A stretch of DNA of 33,658 nt, taken from assembly GCA_025965695.1 (NCBI GenBank), contig JAOPWM010000122.1:1-33658 (forward strand), in the 5' to 3' direction. A program made the translations under genes and the position numbers. Of the stretch, positions 14,979 to 22,364 are shown in pieces. The stretch is from Blastococcus sp. (GTDB lineage Bacteria > Actinomycetota > Actinomycetes > Mycobacteriales > Geodermatophilaceae). The stretch's first letter is position 1. Every line of letters begins with the position of its first letter. The notes under the pieces were generated by a model. The model ran no database searches and had not been told where the DNA came from. It saw nothing but the letters and a program-made list of their open reading frames with translations.

Positions 14979-15908
14979 TCAGCGCAGCGTGATCTGCCGG
15001 GAGAGCAGGCCGGCCCGCGCGCGGCGCTCGTCGGAGGTGAGCGGCTCGGTCGCCGCGAGGGCCTGCTCCAGCCTGGTCTGGAACTCACGAGCCGGCCCGT
15101 TCCAGTCCTCCGCCGGGGTGTCGGCAGGCAGGTCCCACACCGGGACGACGAGGCCGAGGGCGCGGAAGGCCCCGGCGTAGCGGGTGCCCTCGCCGAGCGT
15201 CAGCTGCTCGGCGGCCGACAGGCGGGCCATCGCGTCGAGCAGTTTCTCCTCGGGCTCGTGGCGCACCCAGCGCAGGTGCGCGCGCTCGTTACCCGGCCGC
15301 ACCCAGTACGCGGCGTCGAGGCCGGCCAGCCGCACGGTCGGCAGGATCGCCTCGCTGGCGTGCTCGAGCCCGGCCAGGGCGGCCGCCCCCGGGTCGGTGC
15401 CCTCCAGCCAGAAGCCGAAGTCGTCATGGACGACGACCTCGAACGGCGCACTCAGGTCGAGCTGTTCCTGCAGCCGGGGGCCGGCCGAGCCGGCCGCGCC
15501 GATGGGACCCGGGTCGACCGGCGCGCCCGCGGGCGACTCCAGTGCCGCGGCCAGCGCCGTCCCGATGTCGCGGCTGACGTCGTCGGAGGAGGTCTGCATC
15601 TGGACGCCGAGCAGAATCTCGCCGTTGGCGCGGACCAGCGCGGGGGTGCCGCCGGGCAGCACGCTGGCCAGGGTCACCTCGCGGCCGTCCGTCGTCCGGA
15701 GCGTGGCGGTGGCCGAGGGCACCAGCTCACGCATGGCAACCCAGTCGGCCTCGCCCGGGAGGCCCTCGAAGGGGCGGGCCACCGGGGGCGCGTAACCCGA
15801 GCCGTGGCAGTGCCTGTAGCGGCGTCCGGAGCCGCAGGGGCACGGGGCCTTCGGGTTGATCCCCTCCGGCGCGGCGGCGGGGGCGGAGGAGCGCTTGCGG
15901 GAGGCCAT
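14979..15908 (-). CDS. DUF5926 family protein with N-terminal SEC-C zinc motif
   Basis: A 309-residue actinobacterial protein of unknown function. Near the N-terminus NPKAPCPCGSGRRYRHCHG is a SEC-C motif (C-x-C-x8-C-H), the zinc-binding element at the SecA C-terminus that occurs on many unrelated proteins. The N-terminus itself is basic (MASRKRSS). The remaining 260 residues match what I recall of DUF5926, with PFEGLPGEADWVAMRELVPSATATL just after the motif, and show no signal peptide or membrane segment. ATG 15908 is fixed by TACGCT seven bases upstream on the minus strand. Divergent from the P450 with 58 bases between starts. No role can be assigned. Confidence 0.82.
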   Translation of the reverse strand: MASRKRSSAPAAAPEGINPKAPCPCGSGRRYRHCHGSGYAPPVARPFEGLPGEADWVAMRELVPSATATLRTTDGREVTLASVLPGGTPALVRANGEILLGVQMQTSSDDVSRDIGTALAAALESPAGAPVDPGPIGAAGSAGPRLQEQLDLSAPFEVVVHDDFGFWLEGTDPGAAALAGLEHASEAILPTVRLAGLDAAYWVRPGNERAHLRWVRHEPEEKLLDAMARLSAAEQLTLGEGTRYAGAFRALGLVVPVWDLPADTPAEDWNGPAREFQTRLEQALAATEPLTSDERRARAGLLSRQITLR

Positions 15909-15915
15909 GCCCAGC

Positions 15916-15959
15916 AGCGTATGTGGGGCGGCGGAACGCCCCGTCGCGGCACCTAGGCT
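15916..15959. promoter_or_regulatory. Divergent leaderless promoters for DUF5926 and P450 genes
   Basis: Minus strand: TACGCT (15921-15916), then seven bases, then ATG 15908. Plus strand: TAGGCT (15954-15959), then seven bases, then GTG 15967. The plus-strand box is part of CCTAGGCT, also present at the AraC gene (2968-2975). Confidence 0.6.
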
Positions 15960-15966
15960 CGCCGGC

Positions 15967-17190
15967 GTGACCTCGGCCTCCGCCCTACTCGACCTCACCG
16001 ATCCCGCCGTCGTCGCCGACCCCTACCCCTCGTTCGCCCGCGCCCGCGCCGTCGCGCCGGTGCAGTGGCACGAAGGATCGGGTCTCTGGCTGGCCTTCAC
16101 CCACACCGAGTCCAACGCCGTCCTGCGTGACCGGCGGCTGGGCCGGATCTGGAAGGACAAGGAGCCGGAGAGCCGGTTCGAGAGCTTCAACCTCATCCAC
16201 CGCAACGCGATCCTGGAGATGGAGCCGCCGCACCACACCCGGCTGCGGCGGCTGATCAGCACCGCGTTCGCCCGCGGGCACGTCGAGCGGCTGCGTCCGT
16301 GGGTCGAGGACCTCGCCGGCCGGCTGGTCGACGGTCTGGTGGAACGGTCGGCCGGGTCCGAGCCGGTCGACCTCCTCACCGGTGTGGCCGAGCAGCTGCC
16401 GGTCGCCGTCATCGCCGAGCTGCTGGGGGTGCCCGACGTGGACCGCCCGCTGCTGCGGCCGTGGTCCAACGCGATCGTGAAGATGTACGAGTACGACCGC
16501 ACGCGCCAGCGCGAGGAGGACGCCGAGCGGGCCGCCGACGAGTTCGTCGCCTACCTGCGCGACCTCGCCGCCGAGCGCCGGAAGAAGCCGGGCGAGGACC
16601 TGGTCAGCCACCTGGTCACCGTCCGGGACGACTCCGTGACCGACCAGGGCGGCGCCACGCTCACCGAGGACGAGCTGGTCACCACCTGCATCCTGCTGCT
16701 CAACGCCGGCCACGAGGCGACGGTCAACGTCACGGGCAACGGCACGCTCGCCCTGCTCCGCAACCCCGACCAGCTGCAGCGGCTGCGCGAGGACCGCTCC
16801 CTGCTGCCGACGGCGATCGAGGAGCTCATGCGGTTCGACTCCCCGCTGCAGCTGTTCGAGCGCACGGCCACCGAGGACGTCGAGATCGGCGGCGTGACCG
16901 TGACCGAGGGCCAGAAGATCGCGGCGCTGCTCGGCTCGGCCAATCACGACCCCGCCGTGTTCGAGGCTCCGGAGACCCTCGACGTGGGCCGCAGCGAGAA
17001 CCCACACATCTCCTTCGGCGCCGGCGTCCACTTCTGCATCGGGGCGCCCCTGGCCCGGGTCGAGCTGCAGGCCACGTTCGGAGCCCTGCTCGACCGGACG
17101 TCGTCGCTGGCGCTCGGCGGCGAGCCGGTGCGCCGTCCGGAGTTCGTGATGCGCGGCCTCGCCGACCTGCCCGTCGTCCTCACCCGCTGA
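15967..17190 (+). CDS. Cytochrome P450 (soluble, bacterial class)
   Basis: A 407-residue P450. The I-helix oxygen-binding motif is LLLNAGHEATVN, the K-helix E-x-x-R is E286-R289 (EELMR), and the heme loop FGAGVHFCIGAPLAR places the cysteine ligand at about residue 357. The C-helix has HHTRLRRLISTAF, usual for actinobacterial P450s such as CYP107-like forms, but a family name needs alignment. GTG 15967 follows TAGGCT-N7. No ferredoxin or reductase gene is adjacent, so electrons must come from partners elsewhere. A short GC hairpin follows the stop. Substrate unknown. Confidence 0.92.
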   Translation: MTSASALLDLTDPAVVADPYPSFARARAVAPVQWHEGSGLWLAFTHTESNAVLRDRRLGRIWKDKEPESRFESFNLIHRNAILEMEPPHHTRLRRLISTAFARGHVERLRPWVEDLAGRLVDGLVERSAGSEPVDLLTGVAEQLPVAVIAELLGVPDVDRPLLRPWSNAIVKMYEYDRTRQREEDAERAADEFVAYLRDLAAERRKKPGEDLVSHLVTVRDDSVTDQGGATLTEDELVTTCILLLNAGHEATVNVTGNGTLALLRNPDQLQRLREDRSLLPTAIEELMRFDSPLQLFERTATEDVEIGGVTVTEGQKIAALLGSANHDPAVFEAPETLDVGRSENPHISFGAGVHFCIGAPLARVELQATFGALLDRTSSLALGGEPVRRPEFVMRGLADLPVVLTR

Positions 17191-17205
17191 CCCGGCCCAG
17201 CCGGG
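17191..17205 (+). terminator. Short GC hairpin after the P450
   Basis: CCCGGC-CCA-GCCGGG directly after the stop codon; only a three-base loop and no T-tract, so weak support. Confidence 0.3.
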
Positions 17206-17284
17206 AGTTACGGGACGCGGTCGGTCAATAATGCCTCCGGTGCTGCCGAGAACTCGGCTGACGGTCGGCTGAGCAGGAGGCGGC

Positions 17285-18163
17285 ATGCGCGAGAAGGACG
17301 ACGAGCCCGGACTCTTCGGCCTCGACGGCGAGCGAGATCCGGTCGACCTGCCCGATGCCACGGAACCGCAGCCCGGACGACGGCGGCGGTGGGTCCTGAT
17401 CGGCCTCGGACTGGGCGCGGCCGCCGTGGCGGTCGCGGTCGCGGTCTCCGCCGCGACGGCTTCCACGCCCGGCCCCGCACAGGGCGCAACGGTCACGTCG
17501 CCGGCACCCGCCGCTCCCCGGTCCACGACAAGTTCTCCGACGCGGACCGTGCAGCCCGCCTCTGCAACGCCCACGGTGCCGGCGGACGTGGCCGCCCGGG
17601 AACGAGCGGAACTCGCGGAGGCAGCCGCCCTGCTCGACACCCCCGTGACGCTGAGCTCCCCGGCCCAGTGGGATCGGTGGCTCCCCGCCGGCAAGCCCTA
17701 TCCGGGCGCGAGCACCGAGGAGGACGTCGCCACCTGCCCCCGTCTCGCCGCCGGACTGAGCGCCGCCCTCGGCGTACAGATGAGCTACTGGACCGGCACG
17801 CTGCCCAACGGACCGAGCGGGTGCAACTGGGCCACCGTCCCGCTCTCCTACGACGGGCCGTACGACTACGCGTACGTCCTGTCGGTCGGATATCTCGCCG
17901 ACGGCACCACGACCGAGGACTGGCGCCACCACTTCTACGAGCACCAGGGCGCCACCTGCCCGGACGTCGACGTGCCGGCGGTCGCCCCGGGAGCCGTCCT
18001 GGTCCGCTGCGAGGACGAGGCGACCAGCTACGCCCTGGTCCTCCCCGACCAGCGGCGGGCCGGCGTCTGGTTCCTCGCGGCGGACACCCGGAGCTTCGCC
18101 GCACATCCGGCGTCCTACGCGCTGACCGCGCTCATCGACGGCGTGGTCGCCGCCTACGGCTGA
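17285..18163 (+). CDS. Membrane-anchored extracytoplasmic protein with four cysteines, function unknown
   Basis: A 292-residue protein with a cytoplasmic N-terminus of about 35 residues (acidic, then PGRRRR), one membrane helix (WVLIGLGLGAAAVAVAVAVSAA), a Ser/Thr/Pro/Ala-rich wall-spanning linker, a short Ala/Glu-rich helix (DVAARERAELAEAAALL) and a globular outer domain. The outer domain has four cysteines (in TCPRL, SGCNWA, TCPDV and VRCED), enough for two disulfides, and a layout recalling DUF3558-like mycobacterial proteins, but I do not recognise a family with confidence. ATG 17285 follows GCAGGAGG (17273-17280). It lies between the P450 and acyl-CoA synthetase genes on the same strand, with spacing too wide to prove an operon. 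Confidence 0.75.
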   Translation: MREKDDEPGLFGLDGERDPVDLPDATEPQPGRRRRWVLIGLGLGAAAVAVAVAVSAATASTPGPAQGATVTSPAPAAPRSTTSSPTRTVQPASATPTVPADVAARERAELAEAAALLDTPVTLSSPAQWDRWLPAGKPYPGASTEEDVATCPRLAAGLSAALGVQMSYWTGTLPNGPSGCNWATVPLSYDGPYDYAYVLSVGYLADGTTTEDWRHHFYEHQGATCPDVDVPAVAPGAVLVRCEDEATSYALVLPDQRRAGVWFLAADTRSFAAHPASYALTALIDGVVAAYG

Positions 18164-18204
18164 CCCGGGTGGTTCGTGAGCCCGGTCACTGGCACGATGC
18201 GGCC

Positions 18205-19818
18205 ATGCGCGGCCTGATGCAGGACTACCCCCTCACCGTCGATGCGATCTTCCGGCACGTCGAGCAGCACTACGGCGACGGCACGATCGCGACCAACACC
18301 CCTAACGGCGTCACGCGGATGACCTACGCGGAGTGGGCACAACGCACCCGCAAGCTGGCGGGGGTGCTCGACACCCTGGACATCAGCGCGGACGGCCGGG
18401 TCGGCACCTTCGCCTGGAACTCGGCGCGCCACCTGGAGCTGTATTTCGCGGCGCCGTCCACCGGCCGGGTGCTGCACACGCTCAACATCCGGCTGTTCCC
18501 CGAGCAGCTGACCTACATCGCCAACCATGCCGAGGACGAGGTCATCTTCGTCGACCGGACGGTGCTGCCCCTGCTGTGGCCGCTCATCGACACGATGAAG
18601 ACCGTGCGACACGTCGTGATCATGGACGACGGCGGCGACAACGGGATCCCCGACGACCCGCGTGTGCTGGACTACGAGGCGCTGCTGGCCGACGCCGAGG
18701 CCCAGGACTTCCACGTCGACGACGAGAACTCAGCGGCGTCCATGTGTTACACGAGCGGCACCACCGGCAACCCCAAGGGCGTCGTCTACTCGCACCGCTC
18801 GACGTTCCTGCACACGATGGGCGTGATGGCGCCGAACGCATTCGGGCTGGGCATCCGCGACATCGCGATGCCGGTCGTCCCGATGTTCCACGCCAACGCC
18901 TGGGGCATCGCGCAGGCAGCCCCCGCAGCCGGCGCCTCGCTGGTCATGCCGGGCTCGATGATGGCGCCGAAGGCGCTGGCCGACATCATCGTCGACGAGG
19001 GCGTCACCTTCACTGCCGGCGTACCGACCATCTGGCAGGGCGTGCTGCCCCACCTGGCCGGCCGTCCGCACAAGCTGCGCGACATCGGCTGCGGTGGCTC
19101 CGCCGTCCCGAAGGCGCTGTCGGAGGCCTACCGCGAACAGGTCGGGCTGCCGATCCTGCAGGCCTGGGGCATGACCGAGACCCACCCGGTCGCGTCCTCC
19201 GGCGTGCTGCCGAAGCGCTACGAGGACGCCGACGACGCGACGAAGGCCGCCCAACGGGCACGCGCCGGCATCCCGTTCCTCGGCGTCGAGGCACGGATCG
19301 TCGACGCCGACACCCTCGAGCCGCAGGCGTGGGACGACAAGGCCACCGGCGAGCTGCAGGTGCGCGGGCCCTGGTGCGCGCAGGACTACTACAACCCCGA
19401 CGCCGGCGTGCAGCTCACGACCGATGACGGGTGGATGCGGACCGGCGACGTCGCGGCCATGGACGAGTTCGGCTCGATCCGCATCGCCGACCGCACCAAG
19501 GACCTGATCAAGTCCGGCGGCGAGTGGATCAGCTCGGTCGACCTGGAGAACGCGATCATGAGCCACCCAGCGGTGAAGGAGGCCGCGGTCATCGGCATCC
19601 CGCATCCGAAGTGGGACGAGCGTCCGCTGGCGGCCGTCGTCCTCAAGGAGGGCGAGACCGCGACCGCGGAGGACATCCTCGAGCACATCAGGCCGCTGGT
19701 CGCCAAGTGGTGGATGCCCGAGGCGGTCGAGTTCATCGACGAGGTGCCCAAGACCAGCGTCGGCAAGTTCTCGAAGAAGGACCTGCGCGCCCAGTTCGCC
19801 GAGTACGAGCTGAAGTAG
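18205..19818 (+). CDS. Fatty acyl-CoA synthetase (AMP-forming, FadD-type)
   Basis: A 537-residue adenylate-forming ligase that activates a fatty acid to acyl-AMP and then acyl-CoA. The P-loop YTSGTTGNPKG is at about residue 181, GWGMTE-type motif appears as QAWGMTETHP, the hinge region is GWMRTGDVAAMDEFGSIRIADRTKDLIKSGGEWIS, and the C-terminal catalytic lysine is in VPKTSVGKFSKKDLR. The length and the DEGVTFTAGVPTIWQ stretch place it with medium/long-chain FadD enzymes; the chain length preferred is not readable. ATG 18205 has CACGAT six bases upstream. A long GC-rich hairpin follows the stop. Its neighbours give no pathway. Confidence 0.9.
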   Translation: MRGLMQDYPLTVDAIFRHVEQHYGDGTIATNTPNGVTRMTYAEWAQRTRKLAGVLDTLDISADGRVGTFAWNSARHLELYFAAPSTGRVLHTLNIRLFPEQLTYIANHAEDEVIFVDRTVLPLLWPLIDTMKTVRHVVIMDDGGDNGIPDDPRVLDYEALLADAEAQDFHVDDENSAASMCYTSGTTGNPKGVVYSHRSTFLHTMGVMAPNAFGLGIRDIAMPVVPMFHANAWGIAQAAPAAGASLVMPGSMMAPKALADIIVDEGVTFTAGVPTIWQGVLPHLAGRPHKLRDIGCGGSAVPKALSEAYREQVGLPILQAWGMTETHPVASSGVLPKRYEDADDATKAAQRARAGIPFLGVEARIVDADTLEPQAWDDKATGELQVRGPWCAQDYYNPDAGVQLTTDDGWMRTGDVAAMDEFGSIRIADRTKDLIKSGGEWISSVDLENAIMSHPAVKEAAVIGIPHPKWDERPLAAVVLKEGETATAEDILEHIRPLVAKWWMPEAVEFIDEVPKTSVGKFSKKDLRAQFAEYELK

Positions 19819-19820
19819 AA

Positions 19821-19874
19821 GGACCCCGTCCTCCTCATCCCTCGCAGGCTCGGGATGAGCCTCTGGACGGGGCC
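19821..19874. terminator. Strong hairpin between convergent acyl-CoA synthetase and rhodanese genes
   Basis: GGACCCCGTCC (19821-19831) with GGACGGGGCC (19865-19874), and inside CTCATCCC (19834-19841) with GGGATGAG (19852-19859) around a ten-base loop. It begins two bases after the synthetase stop. The hairpin at 23729-23784, read from the symporter side, has the same opening (AAGGACCCC) and closing (GGGGCC). Confidence 0.75.
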
Positions 19875-19884
19875 AAGACGGGCC

Positions 19885-20214
19885 CTAACGCACGAAGGGG
19901 GGCTCGCCGGTCTCGCTCACCATGGGACGGCCGGCGGCCTCCCACTCACCCATGCCACCGCCGACGTTGACCGCGTCGTAGCCGTTCTGGTTGAGCCAGG
20001 CGGCCACCCGCGCCGACCGGCCGCCACCGCGGCAGGTCACGTACAGCGGGTCGCCCTCGGGGAGGTCCTCGAGGCGGGCCGGCACGTCACCCATCGGGAT
20101 GTGGACGGCGCCGTCGATGTGGCCGTGCACCCATTCGTCGTCCTCACGGACGTCGAGGACGACGGCGTCCTGGGGCAGTTCGGCGGCGGGGACGGTAGGA
20201 ACCTGCTGCGGCAT
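19885..20214 (-). CDS. Single-domain rhodanese-like protein
   Basis: A 109-residue cytoplasmic protein forming one rhodanese domain. LDVREDDEWVHGHIDGAVHIPMGDV is the first conserved block, and the active-site loop CRGGGRSARVA holds the persulfide-forming Cys61, followed by WLNQNGYDAVNVGGGMGEWEAAGRP. Such proteins carry sulfane sulfur or act in sulfide detoxification; the acceptor is unknown. ATG 20214 has GGAG six bases upstream; ATG 20226, four codons earlier, is possible but lacks a good site. It is convergent with the acyl-CoA synthetase and divergent from the bPH2 operon, with 48 bases between starts. Confidence 0.88.
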   Translation of the reverse strand: MPQQVPTVPAAELPQDAVVLDVREDDEWVHGHIDGAVHIPMGDVPARLEDLPEGDPLYVTCRGGGRSARVAAWLNQNGYDAVNVGGGMGEWEAAGRPMVSETGEPPFVR

Positions 20215-20262
20215 CACGTGCTCCATCGTGGCACGCGCGCGCGGACTGCGAGACTGGCGCCG

Positions 20263-20775
20263 ATGACCACCGCCCCGCCGCCCGTGCGAGAACCGGCCTG
20301 GTCGCTGTCCCGCTCCGCGATCAGCCTCTGGGTGACCGAGGGGGTCATCGGGTCGCTGGTGCTCGGGGTCGGCGCGGCACTGTTCGCGGTCTTCGTGCCC
20401 GGCGATCTGGGCTTTCCGTTCCCGGTGCTGCGCCGGCTGGTCCCGATCGCGGCCGCCCTCTACGCGGTCGTGACCATCGGGGTGCGACCCTGGTTCCGCT
20501 TCCGGGTGCACCGCTGGGAGGTCACCGCCGACGCGGTCTACACGCTCACCGGCTGGCTCACCCGCACCTGGACGCTGGTGCCGATCTCCCGCATCCAGAC
20601 CGTCGACGTCACCCGCGGCGTCCTGCAGCAGCTGTTCGGCCTCTCCACGGTCGCGGTGTTGACCGCGTCGTCGCAGGGCACCGTGCGGGTCTGGCACCTC
20701 GAAGCCGATGTCGCCCAGCGGGTGGCCGACGACCTCGCGCACCGCGCGGAGCAGGTCCGCGACCAGGCGACGTGA
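20263..20775 (+). CDS. bPH2-domain membrane protein, YdbS-like
   Basis: A 170-residue protein with two membrane helices (about residues 25-75) and then one bacterial PH (bPH2, DUF304) domain: VHRWEVTADAVYTLTGWLTRTWTLVPISRIQTVDVTRGVLQQLFGLSTVAVLTAS, with the family's characteristic P.sRIQ.vdv..g.l...fGl. ATG 20263 fits the leaderless pattern (GAGACT-N7). Its TGA overlaps the GTG of the next gene as GTGA, so the two are translationally coupled. The pair matches Bacillus ydbS-ydbT, linked there to bacteriocin resistance; the biochemical role is open. Confidence 0.88.
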   Translation: MTTAPPPVREPAWSLSRSAISLWVTEGVIGSLVLGVGAALFAVFVPGDLGFPFPVLRRLVPIAAALYAVVTIGVRPWFRFRVHRWEVTADAVYTLTGWLTRTWTLVPISRIQTVDVTRGVLQQLFGLSTVAVLTASSQGTVRVWHLEADVAQRVADDLAHRAEQVRDQAT

Positions 20776-22259
20776 GAGAGCGCATCGAGCAGAGCGACGT
20801 CAGCGAGCCCGTGGCGCGCCGGGCCTCGCCACTCGTCGTCCTGCTCCACACGGTCACCTTCCGTCAGGCCCGGCAGTTCGTCCCCGCCGTCATCCCGATC
20901 GTCGCGGCCACCGGTTTCGGTGGCGGGCGGACGACGGTCATCGCGCTGGTCGTCGGCGTGACGCTGCTGTCGCTCGGCACCGCCGCGCTGTCGTGGTGGC
21001 GGTTCACCTACGCGGACGGCCCGAGCTCCGTCGTCGTCACGCGGGGGCTGCTGTCCCGTTCGGTGCGCACCGTCCCCAACGACCGGATCCGGGGGGTCGA
21101 GGTGGAGACGTCGGTGCTGCACCGGCTGTTCGGCCTGGTTCGGGTCCGCATCGATGCGGCCGCCGGGGCGGTCGCCGGCAAGGAGGAGGAACTGGTCGTC
21201 GACGGCGTCACCCGCGCCGAGGGTGACCGGCTGCGGGCCGCCGTCCTCACCCACCGCCAGGCGCCGGACCGAGCGGACGGCGGCACCGAGGCCGCGCCCG
21301 CCGAGGAGGAGTTCGGCCGGTTCGACAACCGCTGGCTGCTCTACGCGCCCCTGGTCGGCAGCTACCTCGCCCTCCCCCTGGCCGCCGTCGGTGCGCTCTT
21401 CCGATTGGCCCAGGAACTGCCCGAGAACGTGCGGCCGAACCTGGGCGAGGCGGCGCTGGCCAGCGTGCGGGCGCTCGGCATCACTGTCGGCGGCGCGCTG
21501 GTGGTGCTCGTCGCCGGCTCGGTGGTGGGCGCCGCCATCGTGAACTGGGGCTTCCGTCTCGTGCGCCGCGGCGGGTCGCTGATCGCCGTCCGGGGCCTGA
21601 TCACCCGGCGGCACACCGAGCTGGAGGTCGACCGGATCCGTGGCGCCACGGTCGCCGAGGGCGCCGGCATGCGATTGGTCCATGCGGCCCGCGTGAACGC
21701 GCTGGTCACCGGCCTGGGCGACGCCACCCGGCGTGGCCAGCTGCTGCCGCTGGGCCCGCGCTCCGAGGCCTGGACGCTCGCCCGGCGGCTCGTCGAGGAC
21801 CCCGGCCCACTCGTCGCACACCCCCCGGCGGCACGGCGCCGGCGGCTCGTCAGGGCGACCTTCGCCGGACTGATGGTCACCGTGGCAGGCATGCTCGCGA
21901 CGGTGCTCGCCGGCTGGTGGTGGGTCGTGCTCGTCGGGCTGGCGCTGACCGTTCTGGGCATCCCGCTCGGCCGGGGCCGCTACGCGGCGCTCGGCCACGC
22001 GACCGGGCCGCGCTCGTTCAGCGTCCGCAGCGGCTGGCTGGTGCGCGAGCAGGTGCTCCTGCAGCACCGGGCCGTCGTCGGCTGGCAGGTGCGGCAGTCG
22101 TTCTTCCAGCGGCAGGCCGGGCTCGCCACGGTGCTGGCCTGCGTCGGGGCCGGCCGCGGCGGTTACGCGGCGATCGACATGGCCGCCGGTGACATCGCGG
22201 GGTTCGCCCTGGCTGCGTCGGAGCCGTGGGCCGCGACGTTCAGCCGGCCAGCCCCCTGA
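20772..22259 (+). CDS. bPH2-domain membrane protein, YdbT-like
   Basis: A 495-residue protein with three bPH2 domains, each following a pair of membrane helices. Domain 1 (about 75-160) has LLSRSVRTVPNDRIRGVEVETSVLHRLFGLVRV; domain 2 (about 258-335) has LITRRHTELEVDRIRGATVAEG; domain 3 (about 410-485) has WLVREQVLLQHRAVVGWQVRQSFFQRQAGLATV. A charged insert (RADGGTEAAPAEEEFG) sits between domain 1 and the next helix pair. GTG 20772 overlaps the stop of the YdbS-like gene by four bases. Together they probably form one membrane complex, inferred from coupling and from the Bacillus pair. Convergent with the reductase gene and its downstream remnant. Confidence 0.88.
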   Translation: MRERIEQSDVSEPVARRASPLVVLLHTVTFRQARQFVPAVIPIVAATGFGGGRTTVIALVVGVTLLSLGTAALSWWRFTYADGPSSVVVTRGLLSRSVRTVPNDRIRGVEVETSVLHRLFGLVRVRIDAAAGAVAGKEEELVVDGVTRAEGDRLRAAVLTHRQAPDRADGGTEAAPAEEEFGRFDNRWLLYAPLVGSYLALPLAAVGALFRLAQELPENVRPNLGEAALASVRALGITVGGALVVLVAGSVVGAAIVNWGFRLVRRGGSLIAVRGLITRRHTELEVDRIRGATVAEGAGMRLVHAARVNALVTGLGDATRRGQLLPLGPRSEAWTLARRLVEDPGPLVAHPPAARRRRLVRATFAGLMVTVAGMLATVLAGWWWVVLVGLALTVLGIPLGRGRYAALGHATGPRSFSVRSGWLVREQVLLQHRAVVGWQVRQSFFQRQAGLATVLACVGAGRGGYAAIDMAAGDIAGFALAASEPWAATFSRPAP

Positions 22260-22277
22260 GCAGACCGGCCGCGCCTG

Positions 22278-22364
22278 CGCGGTGCCGAGCAGCGAACACG
22301 TGAGAACGTCGCCCCGGGCCGCCGTCGTGTACGTCGAACCGATGTCGACGCAGACGGCGTTCAC
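22278..22364 (-). pseudogene. 5' remnant of a GlmL/MutL-like (ASKHA-fold) gene
   Basis: GTG 22364 overlaps the TGA of the reductase gene as GTGA, exactly as the second gene of an operon would. The 29 codons from it read VNAVCVDIGSTYTTAARGDV then a few variable residues and LLGTAQA. DIGST-Y-T and LLGTA are the opening phosphate-binding strand-turn and next strand of the GlmL/MutL family (a protein accompanying B12-dependent glutamate mutase). After about 29 codons the resemblance stops, and the frame runs antisense into the YdbT-like gene. The rest of a roughly 400-600-residue gene is missing. In the usual TYTKA the lysine is replaced here by threonine. Family recognition rests on a short stretch, so it is probable, not certain. 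Confidence 0.6.

Noticed and set aside
17240-17275. Small inverted repeats around CCGAGAACTCGG before the anchored-protein gene
   Set aside because: Arms of five or six bases are expected by chance at this GC content and no promoter or terminator context supports them.
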